64,000 nucleotides of DNA from an uncultured SAR116 cluster alpha proteobacterium. GTDB lineage: Bacteria; Pseudomonadota; Alphaproteobacteria; Puniceispirillales; Marisalimonadaceae. The notes under the pieces are model-generated. The model made no database searches. It saw nothing but the letters and a program-made list of their open reading frames with translations, and had not been told where the DNA came from. The position numbers and the translations under genes were made by a program. Location: contig CACNGC010000003.1 in assembly GCA_902619805.1 (NCBI GenBank), positions 62,001-126,000 on the forward strand, read 5' to 3'. Below, in pieces: positions 42,022-51,831 of this stretch. The stretch's first letter is position 1, and every line of letters begins with the position of its first letter.

Positions 42022-42978
42022 CTAATTATCTTTGATCAAATTAACAAAAACTTCTTCAAGGCGAACATTTTTAGTAGATAAATCTAATATTTTTAAATCT
42101 GTTTTATAAATTGTTTCTATAATTTTATTCATAGATGTGTGTTTAGGGTCGAAGTATATTTCAACTTTATTTTTAAGAATTTTAACATTACCAATATTTT
42201 TAAGACAGTTCTTATCTTTTTCAGTAATCCTATCGTTTGTCAATGTAATAAATATTACTTTTTGACTTGATTTTGAAAGTAACGTTTTTTTTGTTTCATT
42301 AGCAATAATTTTGCCCTTATTGATTATGGCAATATGATCGCATAAAAATTCAGCCTCTTCTAAATAATGTGTGGTTAATATTATTGTAACACCCAATTCA
42401 TTTAATTTTTTAAAATAAGTCCATAGTTTTTGTCTTAATTCTACATCCACTCCTGCAGTTGGTTCATCTAATATGATAATAGGTGGTGAATGAACCATCG
42501 CTTTGGCTACTAATAGTCTTCGTCTCATTCCACCTGATAATTTTCGACTATATATTTCAGCTTTGTCAGTCAAATCCATTAATTTTAAAAGCTCATCTGT
42601 TCTCCAATTATTTTTTGGTACATTAAACATTCCAGAATGCAGATTAAGAGTTTCTTTGGGTGTAAAAAAAGCATCTATATTGAGTTCTTGTGGTACAACA
42701 CCAACGGCGAGTTTAGATTGTTTTCTATATTTATCTATATCTAAACCCCATATACATACTTTCCCAGATGTTTTTATAACTGCTCCAGAAATAATATTAA
42801 TTAGAGTTGATTTTCCTGCACCATTAGGTCCAAGTAAACCAAATATACTCCCAACGGGGACATTTAAGGATATATCATCTAAGGCAATATTATTGACTTT
42901 ATCATTATAAATTTTAGACAACTTTTCAATTTGCAATGCTAATTGATTATGTGGAACTTCCCAATATTTTTCTGTCAC
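42022..42978 (-). CDS. ABC transporter ATP-binding protein (CcmA/NatA-like), no adjacent permease
   Basis: This 318-residue ATPase has Walker A Gly-Pro-Asn-Gly-Ala-Gly-Lys-Ser-Thr at 50-58, the Q-loop near 97, signature Leu-Ser-Gly-Gly at 147-150, and Walker B with Asp-Glu-Pro at 171-173. An H-loop 'TTHYLEEAE' follows. The C-terminal 80 residues form an accessory domain of the drug or polysaccharide exporter type (ABC-2). No membrane subunit is encoded nearby, so its partner must be elsewhere. The start is GTG at 42978. It leads a three-gene minus-strand set. Confidence 0.88.
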   Translation of the reverse strand: MTEKYWEVPHNQLALQIEKLSKIYNDKVNNIALDDISLNVPVGSIFGLLGPNGAGKSTLINIISGAVIKTSGKVCIWGLDIDKYRKQSKLAVGVVPQELNIDAFFTPKETLNLHSGMFNVPKNNWRTDELLKLMDLTDKAEIYSRKLSGGMRRRLLVAKAMVHSPPIIILDEPTAGVDVELRQKLWTYFKKLNELGVTIILTTHYLEEAEFLCDHIAIINKGKIIANETKKTLLSKSSQKVIFITLTNDRITEKDKNCLKNIGNVKILKNKVEIYFDPKHTSMNKIIETIYKTDLKILDLSTKNVRLEEVFVNLIKDN

Positions 42979-43158
42979 TTAAGCTCTTTCTTTTCTTAAA
43001 TATATAATAATATATAAAATGACATTAATTTTGATTTAATGACAACTCTCTAATAATTAATTATAATAATACTGTTAATAAATAGGTTGCAAGGTAGTTT
43101 TAAATGCAATTTTTCTTAATACGAAAATAAATCTAATAAAAAGAATTCTTTAAATTAA
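42979..43158. other. Divergent intergenic region between the ABC ATPase and polA
   Basis: The 180 AT-rich bases must hold promoters for both directions, but no well-spaced sigma70 pair stood out. TTGCA (43088-43092) and TGCAA (43106-43110) followed by T5 give a weak five-pair hairpin of unclear meaning. Confidence 0.25.
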
Positions 43159-46008
43159 ATGAATATACCGATTGAAAACAACCCAAGACCTAATCTTAAA
43201 TTGAATGATCCAAATAATTTATTTCTTATTGATGGGTCGGGATATATTTTTAGAGCTTTTTATGGCCTACCCTCAATGAGCAACAATGATGGTGTTCCAG
43301 TAAATGCGGTATTTGGTTATACTAAAATGCTTCTAAAGCTTATTGATGATTTTAAACCAATTTATGTAGCAGTTATATTTGATGTTGCTAGAAAAACTTT
43401 TAGAAATGATTTGTATGATTTATATAAAGCAAATAGATCTGATCCTCCTGATGAATTAATCCCTCAATTTTCAATTATACGAGATGCTACTAACGCGATT
43501 GGATTACCAGTTATAGAAATGGAAGGGTATGAAGCTGATGACTTAATTGCTACATATTCAGACATAGCATCAAAAATGAATAAAAATGTTATAATTGTAT
43601 CTAGTGATAAAGATTTGATGCAGCTAGTTGATCAAAATACAACTTTATTCGATCCTATGAAACAATTCTGGATAAATGATGATAAAGTTTTTGAAAAATT
43701 TGGAGTCTATCCTAATAAAGTAATTGATGTTCAATCTCTTGCAGGTGATACCAGTGATAATATACCTGGTGTGCCAGGAATTGGTATTAAAACGGCAGCA
43801 GAATTGATTAACGAATATGGAGACCTCGATCAATTATTAAATAGAGCTTCTGAGATAAGACAAAATAAAAGAAGAGAAAATTTATTAGAGTTTGCAGATC
43901 AAGCAATATTGTCTAGATCATTAGTAACACTTAAAAAAGATGTTCCTATTAAATCTCAGATAGAAGAATTTAAAATAAGTTCTGAATTAGAATTAAATAA
44001 ATTAATTCCTTTTTTAAAGACACATGGTTTTAAAAGCATACTAAATAAATATGAAAATGGTAGAGAACTACAAACAAATATCTCTAAATCTGAGATAAAA
44101 ATTAATCCTCTTAACAGCATAAACGAATATAGCTCTATTTCCAAAAAATACGAATTAATTGAAAATAAAGATCAATTGATAAAATTTTTAGAGAATTGTT
44201 ATAGTAAATCAGTAATTGCATTTGATTGTGAAACTAATTCTTTAAATGCAAAAACTGCTGATTTAGTAGGGATTTCTCTTTCATGTGAAGAAGGTTTAGC
44301 TTGTTATATACCATTAAGACATGGACAAATACTAGGTGATAATCAATCCGACTTTAATTTTGAAAATGTAAAATCTTTTAATCAAATTCATTTTGAAGAT
44401 GCTATTGAATTACTCAAACCTATTTTAGAGGATAGATCTATTTTAAAAATTGGTCATAACATCAAATTTGACTCGCTAGTAGTAAAACAATTACATAATG
44501 GTAATATAAATATTGATCCAATTGGAGATACCATGTGCCTTTCTTATGTTGTTGATTCAGGTAGAGTAGATAATCACAAATTGGATGCTATGGCTTTTCG
44601 TGAATTAAATCACAATACAATCAAATACGAAGATGTTTGTGGAAAGGGCAAAAACAAAATCTTATTTAATCAATTGTCACCATCTGATGCATTGGATTAT
44701 GCATCTGAAGATGCAGATATAACTTTAGCAATATATAATAGAGTTTTGCCAAGAGTATTTAATGATAAAAAATATTCTGTTTATAAAAGATTAGAAAATC
44801 CATTAATAAATGTATTAATTGAAATGGAAAATATCGGTATAACAATAAATGCTCAAAAACTCTCAGAAATTTCCAAAAATTTATCTGATGAAATTATAAA
44901 ATTAGAAAATAAAATTTTTGATTATAGTGGTAAAACTTTCAATGTTGGTTCTCCAAAACAATTAGGAGAAATTTTGTTTGATGAAATGAAGATTGAAGGT
45001 GGTAAACGCTCTAAAAATGGATATTGGCAAACTAGTGTAGAGGTTCTTGAAAATCTATCAGATTTAGGACATGAAATTGCACAACTAATTTTAAATTGGA
45101 GGCATTTTTCTAAGTTAAAGAGTACTTATACTGATGCATTAGTTGAACAAATAAATCCAACAACTAAAAGAGTCCATACTAATTATTCAATGGTTGGTGC
45201 AAGTACTGGAAGATTATCTTCTTCAAATCCTAATTTACAGAATATACCCATAAAAACAGAAGAAGGAAGATTAATTAGGACAGCTTTTGAGTCTAAGCCA
45301 GGTTTTAAAATAGTATCTATGGATTATTCACAAATTGAATTAAGGCTAATAGCGCACATAGCTGATGAAGTAAAAATGTTGGATGCATTTAATAATGATC
45401 TAGACATCCACTCTGACACTGCTTCAAAAGTCTTTGGGGTTCCAATAAATGAGATGACATCAGATTTAAGAAGGAAAGCTAAAGCTATAAACTTTGGAAT
45501 TATATATGGTATTTCTGCATACGGTCTTGCAAAACAATTGAAGTGCTCTGCAAATGAAGCAAAAGAATTTATAGATTCATACTTCAAAAGATTTCCAAGA
45601 ATTAGAGATTATATGGAAGAGATTAAATCTAAATTAGAAGAAAATGGCTTCGTAGAAACGCTGTTCAATAGACGTATCTATATAAACGATAGCAATTCTA
45701 AAAATCAAAGGTTAAAAGGATTTGCTGAAAGGCAAGCGATCAATGCGCCTATTCAAGGATCAGCTGCTGATATTATAAAACTAGCAATGGTGAAAATACA
45801 CAAAAATTTATTTAATTATAAAAATGATGTTTCAATGCTAATGCAAGTTCATGATGAGCTTGTATTTGAGATAAAAGAAAATAGCATTGATAAATATTCA
45901 AAGATTATCCAAGAAATTATGGAGCATGCTAATTTACCTAGAGTTTCATTGAACGTAAATTTAAAAGTAGATACTGGTTTTGGAGATAATTGGGCTGAAG
46001 CTCATTAG
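43159..46008 (+). CDS. polA: DNA polymerase I
   Basis: This 949-residue three-domain polymerase has a 5' nuclease at about 20-300 ('LIDGSGYIFRAFYGLP', 'GVPGIGIKTAAELI'). The 3'-5' exonuclease is intact, with Asp356-x-Glu358, 'IGHNIKFDSL', and Tyr514-x3-Asp518. The polymerase domain carries Asp722 in 'DYSQIELR', the O-helix 'RRKAKAINFGIIYGIS', and His898-Asp899-Glu900. It fills gaps in repair and replaces RNA primers. It lies alone between the ABC unit and chvI. Confidence 0.98.
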   Translation: MNIPIENNPRPNLKLNDPNNLFLIDGSGYIFRAFYGLPSMSNNDGVPVNAVFGYTKMLLKLIDDFKPIYVAVIFDVARKTFRNDLYDLYKANRSDPPDELIPQFSIIRDATNAIGLPVIEMEGYEADDLIATYSDIASKMNKNVIIVSSDKDLMQLVDQNTTLFDPMKQFWINDDKVFEKFGVYPNKVIDVQSLAGDTSDNIPGVPGIGIKTAAELINEYGDLDQLLNRASEIRQNKRRENLLEFADQAILSRSLVTLKKDVPIKSQIEEFKISSELELNKLIPFLKTHGFKSILNKYENGRELQTNISKSEIKINPLNSINEYSSISKKYELIENKDQLIKFLENCYSKSVIAFDCETNSLNAKTADLVGISLSCEEGLACYIPLRHGQILGDNQSDFNFENVKSFNQIHFEDAIELLKPILEDRSILKIGHNIKFDSLVVKQLHNGNINIDPIGDTMCLSYVVDSGRVDNHKLDAMAFRELNHNTIKYEDVCGKGKNKILFNQLSPSDALDYASEDADITLAIYNRVLPRVFNDKKYSVYKRLENPLINVLIEMENIGITINAQKLSEISKNLSDEIIKLENKIFDYSGKTFNVGSPKQLGEILFDEMKIEGGKRSKNGYWQTSVEVLENLSDLGHEIAQLILNWRHFSKLKSTYTDALVEQINPTTKRVHTNYSMVGASTGRLSSSNPNLQNIPIKTEEGRLIRTAFESKPGFKIVSMDYSQIELRLIAHIADEVKMLDAFNNDLDIHSDTASKVFGVPINEMTSDLRRKAKAINFGIIYGISAYGLAKQLKCSANEAKEFIDSYFKRFPRIRDYMEEIKSKLEENGFVETLFNRRIYINDSNSKNQRLKGFAERQAINAPIQGSAADIIKLAMVKIHKNLFNYKNDVSMLMQVHDELVFEIKENSIDKYSKIIQEIMEHANLPRVSLNVNLKVDTGFGDNWAEAH

Positions 46009-46040
46009 ATCTTATGAATATAAATTAACGTAATTTAGCC

Positions 46041-46075
46041 TTGAATAAACCAAAATTTTCTATTCAAATTATAAT
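46041..46075 (+). promoter_or_regulatory. Inverted repeat and -10-like box upstream of chvI
   Basis: TTGAATA (46041-46047) and TATTCAA (46061-46067) form a perfect inverted repeat with a 13-base spacer. TATAAT (46070-46075) begins three bases later, 35 bases before the chvI ATG. It could be an operator for autoregulation; an AT-rich hairpin ending polA is the alternative, though no T-run follows. Confidence 0.4.
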
Positions 46076-46109
46076 ATAATTAAATTTTAATTAAAACACA
46101 GGCAAAAGA

Positions 46110-46799
46110 ATGAGTGAAAAAATAATTCTTATTGATGATGATAATAACATTTTAACCTCAGTTTCAGTATCTTTAAAAGCTGAAGGTTGGGTGGTAGAAA
46201 CTTATAATGACAGTGAACAAGGGCTAATAGCACTTCAAAGGAACACACCTGATATAGCAATATTAGATATTAAAATGCCAAAACTTGATGGTATGGAAGT
46301 TTTAAAAAAATTAAGAGAATCAAATGATGTTCCGGTAATTTTTTTAACAAGTAAAGATGATGAAATTGACGAAGCAATTGGACTTAGAATGGGAGCTGAT
46401 GATTATATTACTAAGCCTTTTTCACAAAAGCTTTTGATTGAAAGAATAAGAGCTGTACTCAGACGAAGCTCATATAAAAATGATAATGTATCAGATAAGT
46501 TGATTCAAAGAAATAATTTATCACTTGATCCAGATAGACATCTTTGTAAATGGAAAGGTGAAGAAATAAGGCTTACAGTTACAGAATTTTTAATTCTTTA
46601 TTCTTTAGCTCAAAGACCTGGATTAGTAAAAAACAGAGATCAACTCATTGATACAGCTTATGGTGAAACTATGTATGTCGATGACAGAACAATCGATAGT
46701 CATATCAAAAGAATGAGAAGGAAATTTAGAGTTTATGATAAAGACTTTGATCATATTGAGACTTTGTATGGTGTGGGATATAGATATAGAGATTCATAA
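46110..46799 (+). CDS. chvI: Two-component response regulator ChvI (OmpR family)
   Basis: This 229-residue protein has a receiver domain (1-120) with Asp9-Asp10-Asp11, phospho-acceptor Asp53, Thr near 80 and Lys near 102 ('[10 protein letters not shown]'). A winged-helix OmpR domain covers about 135-228 ('[25 protein letters not shown]', '[16 protein letters not shown]'). The opening '[14 protein letters not shown]' and '[25 protein letters not shown]' match alphaproteobacterial ChvI closely. ChvI controls envelope, acid and host or nutrient responses there. The kinase gene follows after three bases. Confidence 0.92.
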   Translation: MSEKIILIDDDNNILTSVSVSLKAEGWVVETYNDSEQGLIALQRNTPDIAILDIKMPKLDGMEVLKKLRESNDVPVIFLTSKDDEIDEAIGLRMGADDYITKPFSQKLLIERIRAVLRRSSYKNDNVSDKLIQRNNLSLDPDRHLCKWKGEEIRLTVTEFLILYSLAQRPGLVKNRDQLIDTAYGETMYVDDRTIDSHIKRMRRKFRVYDKDFDHIETLYGVGYRYRDS

Positions 46800-46802
46800 A
46801 AA

Positions 46803-48407
46803 TTGAAATTTATTTTTAAAAAACTGGAGAAGTTTTATTTTCCTCTGAAAATGAGGATTTTATTTATAATTTTATTACCAGTTATACTGTACCCAATCAT
46901 TTTAATTTATTTTAATAAGTATCAAGATATTCTAATTAAGTCAGAATTTGCAGCTATTGAAAGACAAGGTTTAACTCTGACTAAAGCGCTCGCGTTGGCA
47001 GAAAATCAGTATGGTTTAATCCAGAATAATCAAATATCAAGTCCAGCTCTACAAAGTCTTATCCCAAAGGTTGAATATGGCTCTAACATACGAGCAAGGC
47101 TTTTTAATATGTATGGAAATTTAATAGCAGATACAAAAGCAAGTATGAAGTACAGTCCATTTGTTAAAGTAAGCCCGTTACCAGCTGTTGATAATAGTTT
47201 TTCCATAAAAAATAGTTTAACAAAATTTGTATCTTTATTTTCAAATTTAATATCAAAACCTCTTAATTTACCTCTGTATAGAGATAATATGATTTTCTCA
47301 TTTGAGGACTTTCCAGAAGTTATTATGGCTTTAAAAGGGAGAACAAAAAAAATCTTGCGACAAGATAGTAAAGGCAAACTTTATTTGTCTGTAGCTATAC
47401 CAATAAAGAACATTCGTATGGTTAGGGGAGCTGTTCTTCTTTCTGTTTCAGGAGAAAAAATTGAACAAGAATTAGTTGGCTTGGAAACTGAACTTTTTAA
47501 AGCTTTTGGTCTTATATTGTTAGCAACTGTCGCTCTGGCTATTTATTTTGGAAGATCAATTACAAATCCAATAGTGAGATTGTCCAATGAAGCAGATAAA
47601 ATTGCAGAGGACAAAACACTTAAAACTTTTAACCTAAAAAAATTCAGAAATAGGAAAGATGAAATAGGTAAATTAGCACAATCTTTTTTTAAAATGACTA
47701 ATGAGTTACAAAAAAGAATAAATCATATTGCAGAGTTTGCTGCTGATGTGGCACACGAGTTAAAAAATCCAATAACTTCTGTCAGATCAGCTTCTGAAAC
47801 AATTACAAAAGTTAGAAGTTCGAGTGAGCAAAAAAAATTAATTCAAGTAATACAAAATGACGTTGAAAGAATAGATAGATTGATAAATGATATTTCTGCT
47901 GCTTCTAGATTAGATGCAGAATTATCAAGAATAGAAATTAAAGAAATCAATATTTCAAATCTTCTTGAAACTCTTGTTGATATAAGGTCATCTACAATAA
48001 ATTCAAAAATTAATCTTTTGAAGCACGAAGAGGATATTCATATTTTAGGTGATGAAAATAAGATTGCTCAAGTTTTTGACAATTTGATACAAAATGCTGC
48101 TTCCTTTTCAAAGGGAAATAATTTCATAAATATTCGAATAAAAAAAAATTTAGAAAATGTAATTATTACAGTTGAAGATAATGGCCCTGGTTTTTCAAAA
48201 GGATCTCTAAAAAAGGTCTTTAACAGATTTTATACAGACAGACCTAAAAATGAAAAATTTGGTAATCATTCAGGTTTGGGATTATCTATTTCTAAACAGA
48301 TTGTTGAAGTTCATAGTGGATCTATAGAGGCTTTAAATCGATTAAATCAAAAGAATGAATGTCTTGGGGGTAGTGTTAAAGTTACTTTTCCAGAAGTAAA
48401 AAATTAA
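46803..48407 (+). CDS. chvG: Sensor histidine kinase ChvG
   Basis: This 534-residue inner-membrane kinase has TM1 near 18-37, a periplasmic sensor domain to about 230, TM2 near 232-249, and HAMP near 250-302. The dimerisation box is Ala-Asp-Val-Ala-His318-Glu-Leu-Lys-Asn-Pro. N and G boxes are seen in 'DNLIQNAASF', 'VEDNGPGFSKG' and 'HSGLGLSISKQIVE'. The start is TTG at 46803 with no strong Shine-Dalgarno, so it is probably coupled to chvI. It pairs with ChvI. Confidence 0.91.
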   Translation: MKFIFKKLEKFYFPLKMRILFIILLPVILYPIILIYFNKYQDILIKSEFAAIERQGLTLTKALALAENQYGLIQNNQISSPALQSLIPKVEYGSNIRARLFNMYGNLIADTKASMKYSPFVKVSPLPAVDNSFSIKNSLTKFVSLFSNLISKPLNLPLYRDNMIFSFEDFPEVIMALKGRTKKILRQDSKGKLYLSVAIPIKNIRMVRGAVLLSVSGEKIEQELVGLETELFKAFGLILLATVALAIYFGRSITNPIVRLSNEADKIAEDKTLKTFNLKKFRNRKDEIGKLAQSFFKMTNELQKRINHIAEFAADVAHELKNPITSVRSASETITKVRSSSEQKKLIQVIQNDVERIDRLINDISAASRLDAELSRIEIKEINISNLLETLVDIRSSTINSKINLLKHEEDIHILGDENKIAQVFDNLIQNAASFSKGNNFINIRIKKNLENVIITVEDNGPGFSKGSLKKVFNRFYTDRPKNEKFGNHSGLGLSISKQIVEVHSGSIEALNRLNQKNECLGGSVKVTFPEVKN

Positions 48408-48489
48408 ATTTTAAATTTATTAATTCGAGCTTTAATTCAGTAATTTAAAATGCTATAGAATTACAAATTTTATTAAGGGATTACTTACT

Positions 48490-49881
48490 ATGAGAGATTA
48501 TTCAATTATAGATATAAAACTTGCTGAATGGGGAAGAAAAGAAATTTCAATTGCTGAAACTGAAATGCCAGGATTAATGGCATGTAGAGAATTGTTTTCA
48601 AAAGATAAACCATTGAAAGGTACAAGAATTGCAGGATGTTTGCACATGACGATTCAAACAGCAGTCCTCATAGAGACCTTAACTAGTCTTGGGGCTAGCG
48701 TTAGATGGGCTAGCTGTAATATTTTTTCAACTCAAGATCATGCAGCAGCAGCAATTGCAAAACAAGGTATACCAGTTTTTGCAAAAAAAGGAGAAACTTT
48801 AAAAGAATATTGGAATTACGTAGATCAAATATTTACTTGGTCAGATGATACAGTTGCGAACATGATCCTAGATGATGGTGGTGATGCAACTTTATACATC
48901 ATACTAGGCTCTAAAGCGGAAAGTGGTGAACAAGTTTTACCTAACCCTGCTAATGAAGAAGAAGAGGCTCTTAAGTCTCAAATTTTATCTAGACTTGAAA
49001 GTTCTCCTGGATGGTTCACAAAAGTTAAAAATAGCATTAAAGGGGTTACTGAAGAAACAACTACAGGGGTTCTTAGATTATATCAAATGGCAGAAAAGGA
49101 TGATCTTCCTTTTCCAGCAATCAATGTGAATGATTCAGTGACAAAATCTAAATTTGATAATCTTTATGGATGCAGAGAATCTCTAGTAGATGGCATAAGA
49201 AGAGCCACTGACGTGATGTTATCTGGTAAAGTTGCTGTTGTTGCAGGTTATGGTGATGTAGGAAAAGGATCTGCTGCTTCACTTCGTCAAGGTGGAGCTA
49301 GAGTGATAGTAACTGAAATTGACCCAATATGTGCATTGCAAGCTGCGATGGAGGGATATGAAGTATGTTCTATGGAAGAAGCATGCTCAAGAGGTGACAT
49401 ATTTGTTACAGCAACTGGAAATAAAGATGTTATAACTGTGGATCACATGAGAGAAATGAAAGACAGAGCGATTGTATGCAACATCGGTCACTTTGATTCA
49501 GAAATTCAAGTTGAATCACTTCAAAATATGAAATGGTCAGAGGTTAAACCACAAGTTGATGAAGTTGAGTTTCAAGATGGTAAACGTTTAATTGTTTTGG
49601 CAAAAGGAAGGTTGGTAAACCTAGGTTGTGCTACTGGCCATCCGAGTTTTGTAATGAGTGCTTCTTTTACAAATCAAGTTCTTGCCCAGATAGAGTTATG
49701 GGAAAAGCCAGAAAATTATGACAATAAGGTATACACCTTGCCAAGACATTTAGATGAGAAAGTTGCTAAATTACATCTTGATAAAGTTGGTGCCACTCTA
49801 AGTAAACTTTCAAACGAACAAGCTGATTATATTGGGGTCCCTGTTCAAGGACCTTTTAAATCAGACAATTATAGATACTAA
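48490..49881 (+). CDS. ahcY: S-adenosyl-L-homocysteine hydrolase
   Basis: This 463-residue enzyme splits SAH to adenosine and homocysteine, relieving inhibition of methyltransferases. The NAD motif Gly253-Tyr-Gly-Asp-Val-Gly258 and the C-terminal Lys-Ser-Asp-Asn-Tyr-Arg-Tyr are intact, as are 'DDGGDAT' and '[11 protein letters not shown]'. A -10-like TATAGA with an upstream TG lies at 48451-48459; no SAH riboswitch could be recognised in the 82-base leader. It sits after chvG without the PTS-Ntr genes that often intervene in relatives. Confidence 0.98.
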   Translation: MRDYSIIDIKLAEWGRKEISIAETEMPGLMACRELFSKDKPLKGTRIAGCLHMTIQTAVLIETLTSLGASVRWASCNIFSTQDHAAAAIAKQGIPVFAKKGETLKEYWNYVDQIFTWSDDTVANMILDDGGDATLYIILGSKAESGEQVLPNPANEEEEALKSQILSRLESSPGWFTKVKNSIKGVTEETTTGVLRLYQMAEKDDLPFPAINVNDSVTKSKFDNLYGCRESLVDGIRRATDVMLSGKVAVVAGYGDVGKGSAASLRQGGARVIVTEIDPICALQAAMEGYEVCSMEEACSRGDIFVTATGNKDVITVDHMREMKDRAIVCNIGHFDSEIQVESLQNMKWSEVKPQVDEVEFQDGKRLIVLAKGRLVNLGCATGHPSFVMSASFTNQVLAQIELWEKPENYDNKVYTLPRHLDEKVAKLHLDKVGATLSKLSNEQADYIGVPVQGPFKSDNYRY

Positions 49882-49884
49882 TAT

Positions 49885-50379
49885 ATGAAATTGTTATTAG
49901 AAATAACGATTAAATCTAAAATTGAAATGCACAACTTTGGTATAAAATTGGCAAAGTTATTTTCGCTAAATGATCTGATTACATTTGACGGCGATTTAGG
50001 TGTTGGAAAAACTTTTCTATGTAAATCTATTATAAACACTTTAACAACAATCAATGAAGTTGTAAGTCCTACATTTAATATTGTTCAAACATATCCTTTA
50101 CAAAAAGATGAAGAAATTTGGCATTGTGATTTTTATAGGATTAATAATTTTGAAGAAGTTGAAGAGATTGGAGTTTTTGAAGACTTAAAAAAAAAAATTA
50201 TTCTTCTTGAATGGCCAAAATTTAATTTTGAATTAGGTGAATATCATCCTTTGAACATTAATATTGAGATTAAAAAAAATAATCGAAGAAGTTTATCTGA
50301 ATTAAGAAAAATATCTTTATCGGGTTCAAAAAAATGGGATAATAAAATTAAAAATTTACATAATTTTTTAGCTTTGTGA
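49885..50379 (+). CDS. tsaE: tRNA threonylcarbamoyladenosine biosynthesis ATPase TsaE
   Basis: This 164-residue P-loop ATPase works with TsaB, TsaC and TsaD to make t6A at position 37 of ANN-decoding tRNAs. Walker A Gly-Asp-Leu-Gly-Val-Gly-Lys-Thr is at 36-43, 'VSPTFNIVQTY' near 69, and 'WHCDFYRINNFEEVEEIG' near 83-100. It starts three bases after ahcY. In many alphaproteobacteria it leads to addB-addA-trxA; here an exonuclease gene occupies that place. Confidence 0.93.
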   Translation: MKLLLEITIKSKIEMHNFGIKLAKLFSLNDLITFDGDLGVGKTFLCKSIINTLTTINEVVSPTFNIVQTYPLQKDEEIWHCDFYRINNFEEVEEIGVFEDLKKKIILLEWPKFNFELGEYHPLNINIEIKKNNRRSLSELRKISLSGSKKWDNKIKNLHNFLAL

Positions 50380-50389
50380 GGTAAATAAT

Positions 50390-51799
50390 TTGAATTATGT
50401 CTTTTATGACTTAGAAACTACAGGAAGAAATTCTACTTGGGACCAAATAATTCAGGTGGCAGCTATACTTACAGACGATAAATTCAATGTGATTGACAAA
50501 TTTGAAGAAAGATGTCGATTGAAAAAAGGTTTAGTACCTTATCCTGAGGCCTTAATTATAAATAAGACATCTGTTGAAATTTTAAAAAATGTAAATTTGT
50601 CACATTATGAATTAACAAAAAAAATAGAAACAACATTTAAAAAATGGTCACCAGCGATTTTTGTTGGATACAATTCAATAAATTTTGATGAAGAATTCGT
50701 TAGAAAAACTTTTTTTAAAACTCTTTTTGAGCCTTATTTAACTCAATTTAATGGTAACAAAAGAGTTGATGTCATTGGTATGACTAGAGCATCTAAATTT
50801 TATTTTCCTGATTGTTTAAAAGTTGGAATTAATGAAAAGGGGAATCAAGTTTTTAAATTAGATGTGTTAACTGAACTTAATAATATTATTCATAATGCTC
50901 ATGATGCTATGGGTGATGTAGATGCTACAATAGAAATTGCTAAAATTTTACAGAAAAATTCAAACAAAGTTTGGAATGCTGGGCTTAAAAATAATAATAA
51001 AATAGATGTAGATAACTTCCTAATCCAAAATAATATTGTTTGTATGGATGAATATCTTTTTGGTAAATTCAATGTTCATGCTGTTACATATATTTGCAAG
51101 AATCAATTTAATTATCCTCAATGTTTTGATCTATTGCACGATCCACTTGATTATATTGATATGTCTATTAAAGATTTAAAAATTAAAATGAAACAAAAAC
51201 CTAAATTAATTAAAGAAATTAAAAATAATAAAAATCCTATTTTATTAGATTCAAGTGTTATTGATAAAATGCCAGTGTATCAATCAATTGGGATGGAAGT
51301 TTTAATTCACAGAGCAGAAATTATTAAACAAAGTTCCGATTTTAAAAATAAAATCCAAACAATTCTTTTCGAAGAGTACGAGACAAAACAAATGACTAAA
51401 TCACAGATTGATATAATGCCTGAAGAAAGTATTTATTTTGGTGTTTTCCCTGATAATCATGAAAAATCTAAAATGATTAATTTTCATAATGCTGATTGGG
51501 AAGAAAGATTTTATATTGCAAATCAGTTTAAAGATGAACGTTATAAATATTTTGCTCATTTGTTAATTTATGAAGAGATGCCTCATGTACTTCCTAAATC
51601 TGACTATGAAAATATCCATAAAATTATTGCCAATCAGATTTTAAGCACTGATAATGAAAAGTGGAATACAATTCCTAAAGCATACCATGAGCTAGATAAT
51701 TTACGTGAAGAATATGAAAGACAAGGTAATGATGAAAAGTTGTTATTCTTAGAAGATTGGGATTATTTTCTTCAAGATCTTGAAAAACAGTATCAATGA
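50390..51799 (+). CDS. sbcB: Exodeoxyribonuclease I homologue (DEDDh family)
   Basis: This 469-residue protein has an N-terminal DnaQ-like exonuclease domain with Asp7-x-Glu9, Asp100 in 'NSINFDEEF', and His171/Asp176 in 'HDAMGDVDAT', all catalytic positions intact. The spacing and the C-terminal SH3-like/helical portion (about 200-469, e.g. 'MDEYLFGKFNVHAVTYICKN') follow exonuclease I, which degrades single-stranded DNA 3' to 5' and binds SSB. The start is TTG at 50390 with GAGG upstream. It stands between tsaE and trxA. The name is by similarity to E. coli ExoI; the divergent C-terminal half lowers certainty. Confidence 0.78.
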   Translation: MNYVFYDLETTGRNSTWDQIIQVAAILTDDKFNVIDKFEERCRLKKGLVPYPEALIINKTSVEILKNVNLSHYELTKKIETTFKKWSPAIFVGYNSINFDEEFVRKTFFKTLFEPYLTQFNGNKRVDVIGMTRASKFYFPDCLKVGINEKGNQVFKLDVLTELNNIIHNAHDAMGDVDATIEIAKILQKNSNKVWNAGLKNNNKIDVDNFLIQNNIVCMDEYLFGKFNVHAVTYICKNQFNYPQCFDLLHDPLDYIDMSIKDLKIKMKQKPKLIKEIKNNKNPILLDSSVIDKMPVYQSIGMEVLIHRAEIIKQSSDFKNKIQTILFEEYETKQMTKSQIDIMPEESIYFGVFPDNHEKSKMINFHNADWEERFYIANQFKDERYKYFAHLLIYEEMPHVLPKSDYENIHKIIANQILSTDNEKWNTIPKAYHELDNLREEYERQGNDEKLLFLEDWDYFLQDLEKQYQ

Positions 51800-51831
51800 A
51801 TTTAAATTTTATTAACTAGGGAGAGATTAAA

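Noticed and set aside
48408-48489. Possible SAH or SAM riboswitch before ahcY
   Set aside because: The 82-base leader shows no conserved stem set or pseudoknot of those families; only a weak promoter-like box is visible.
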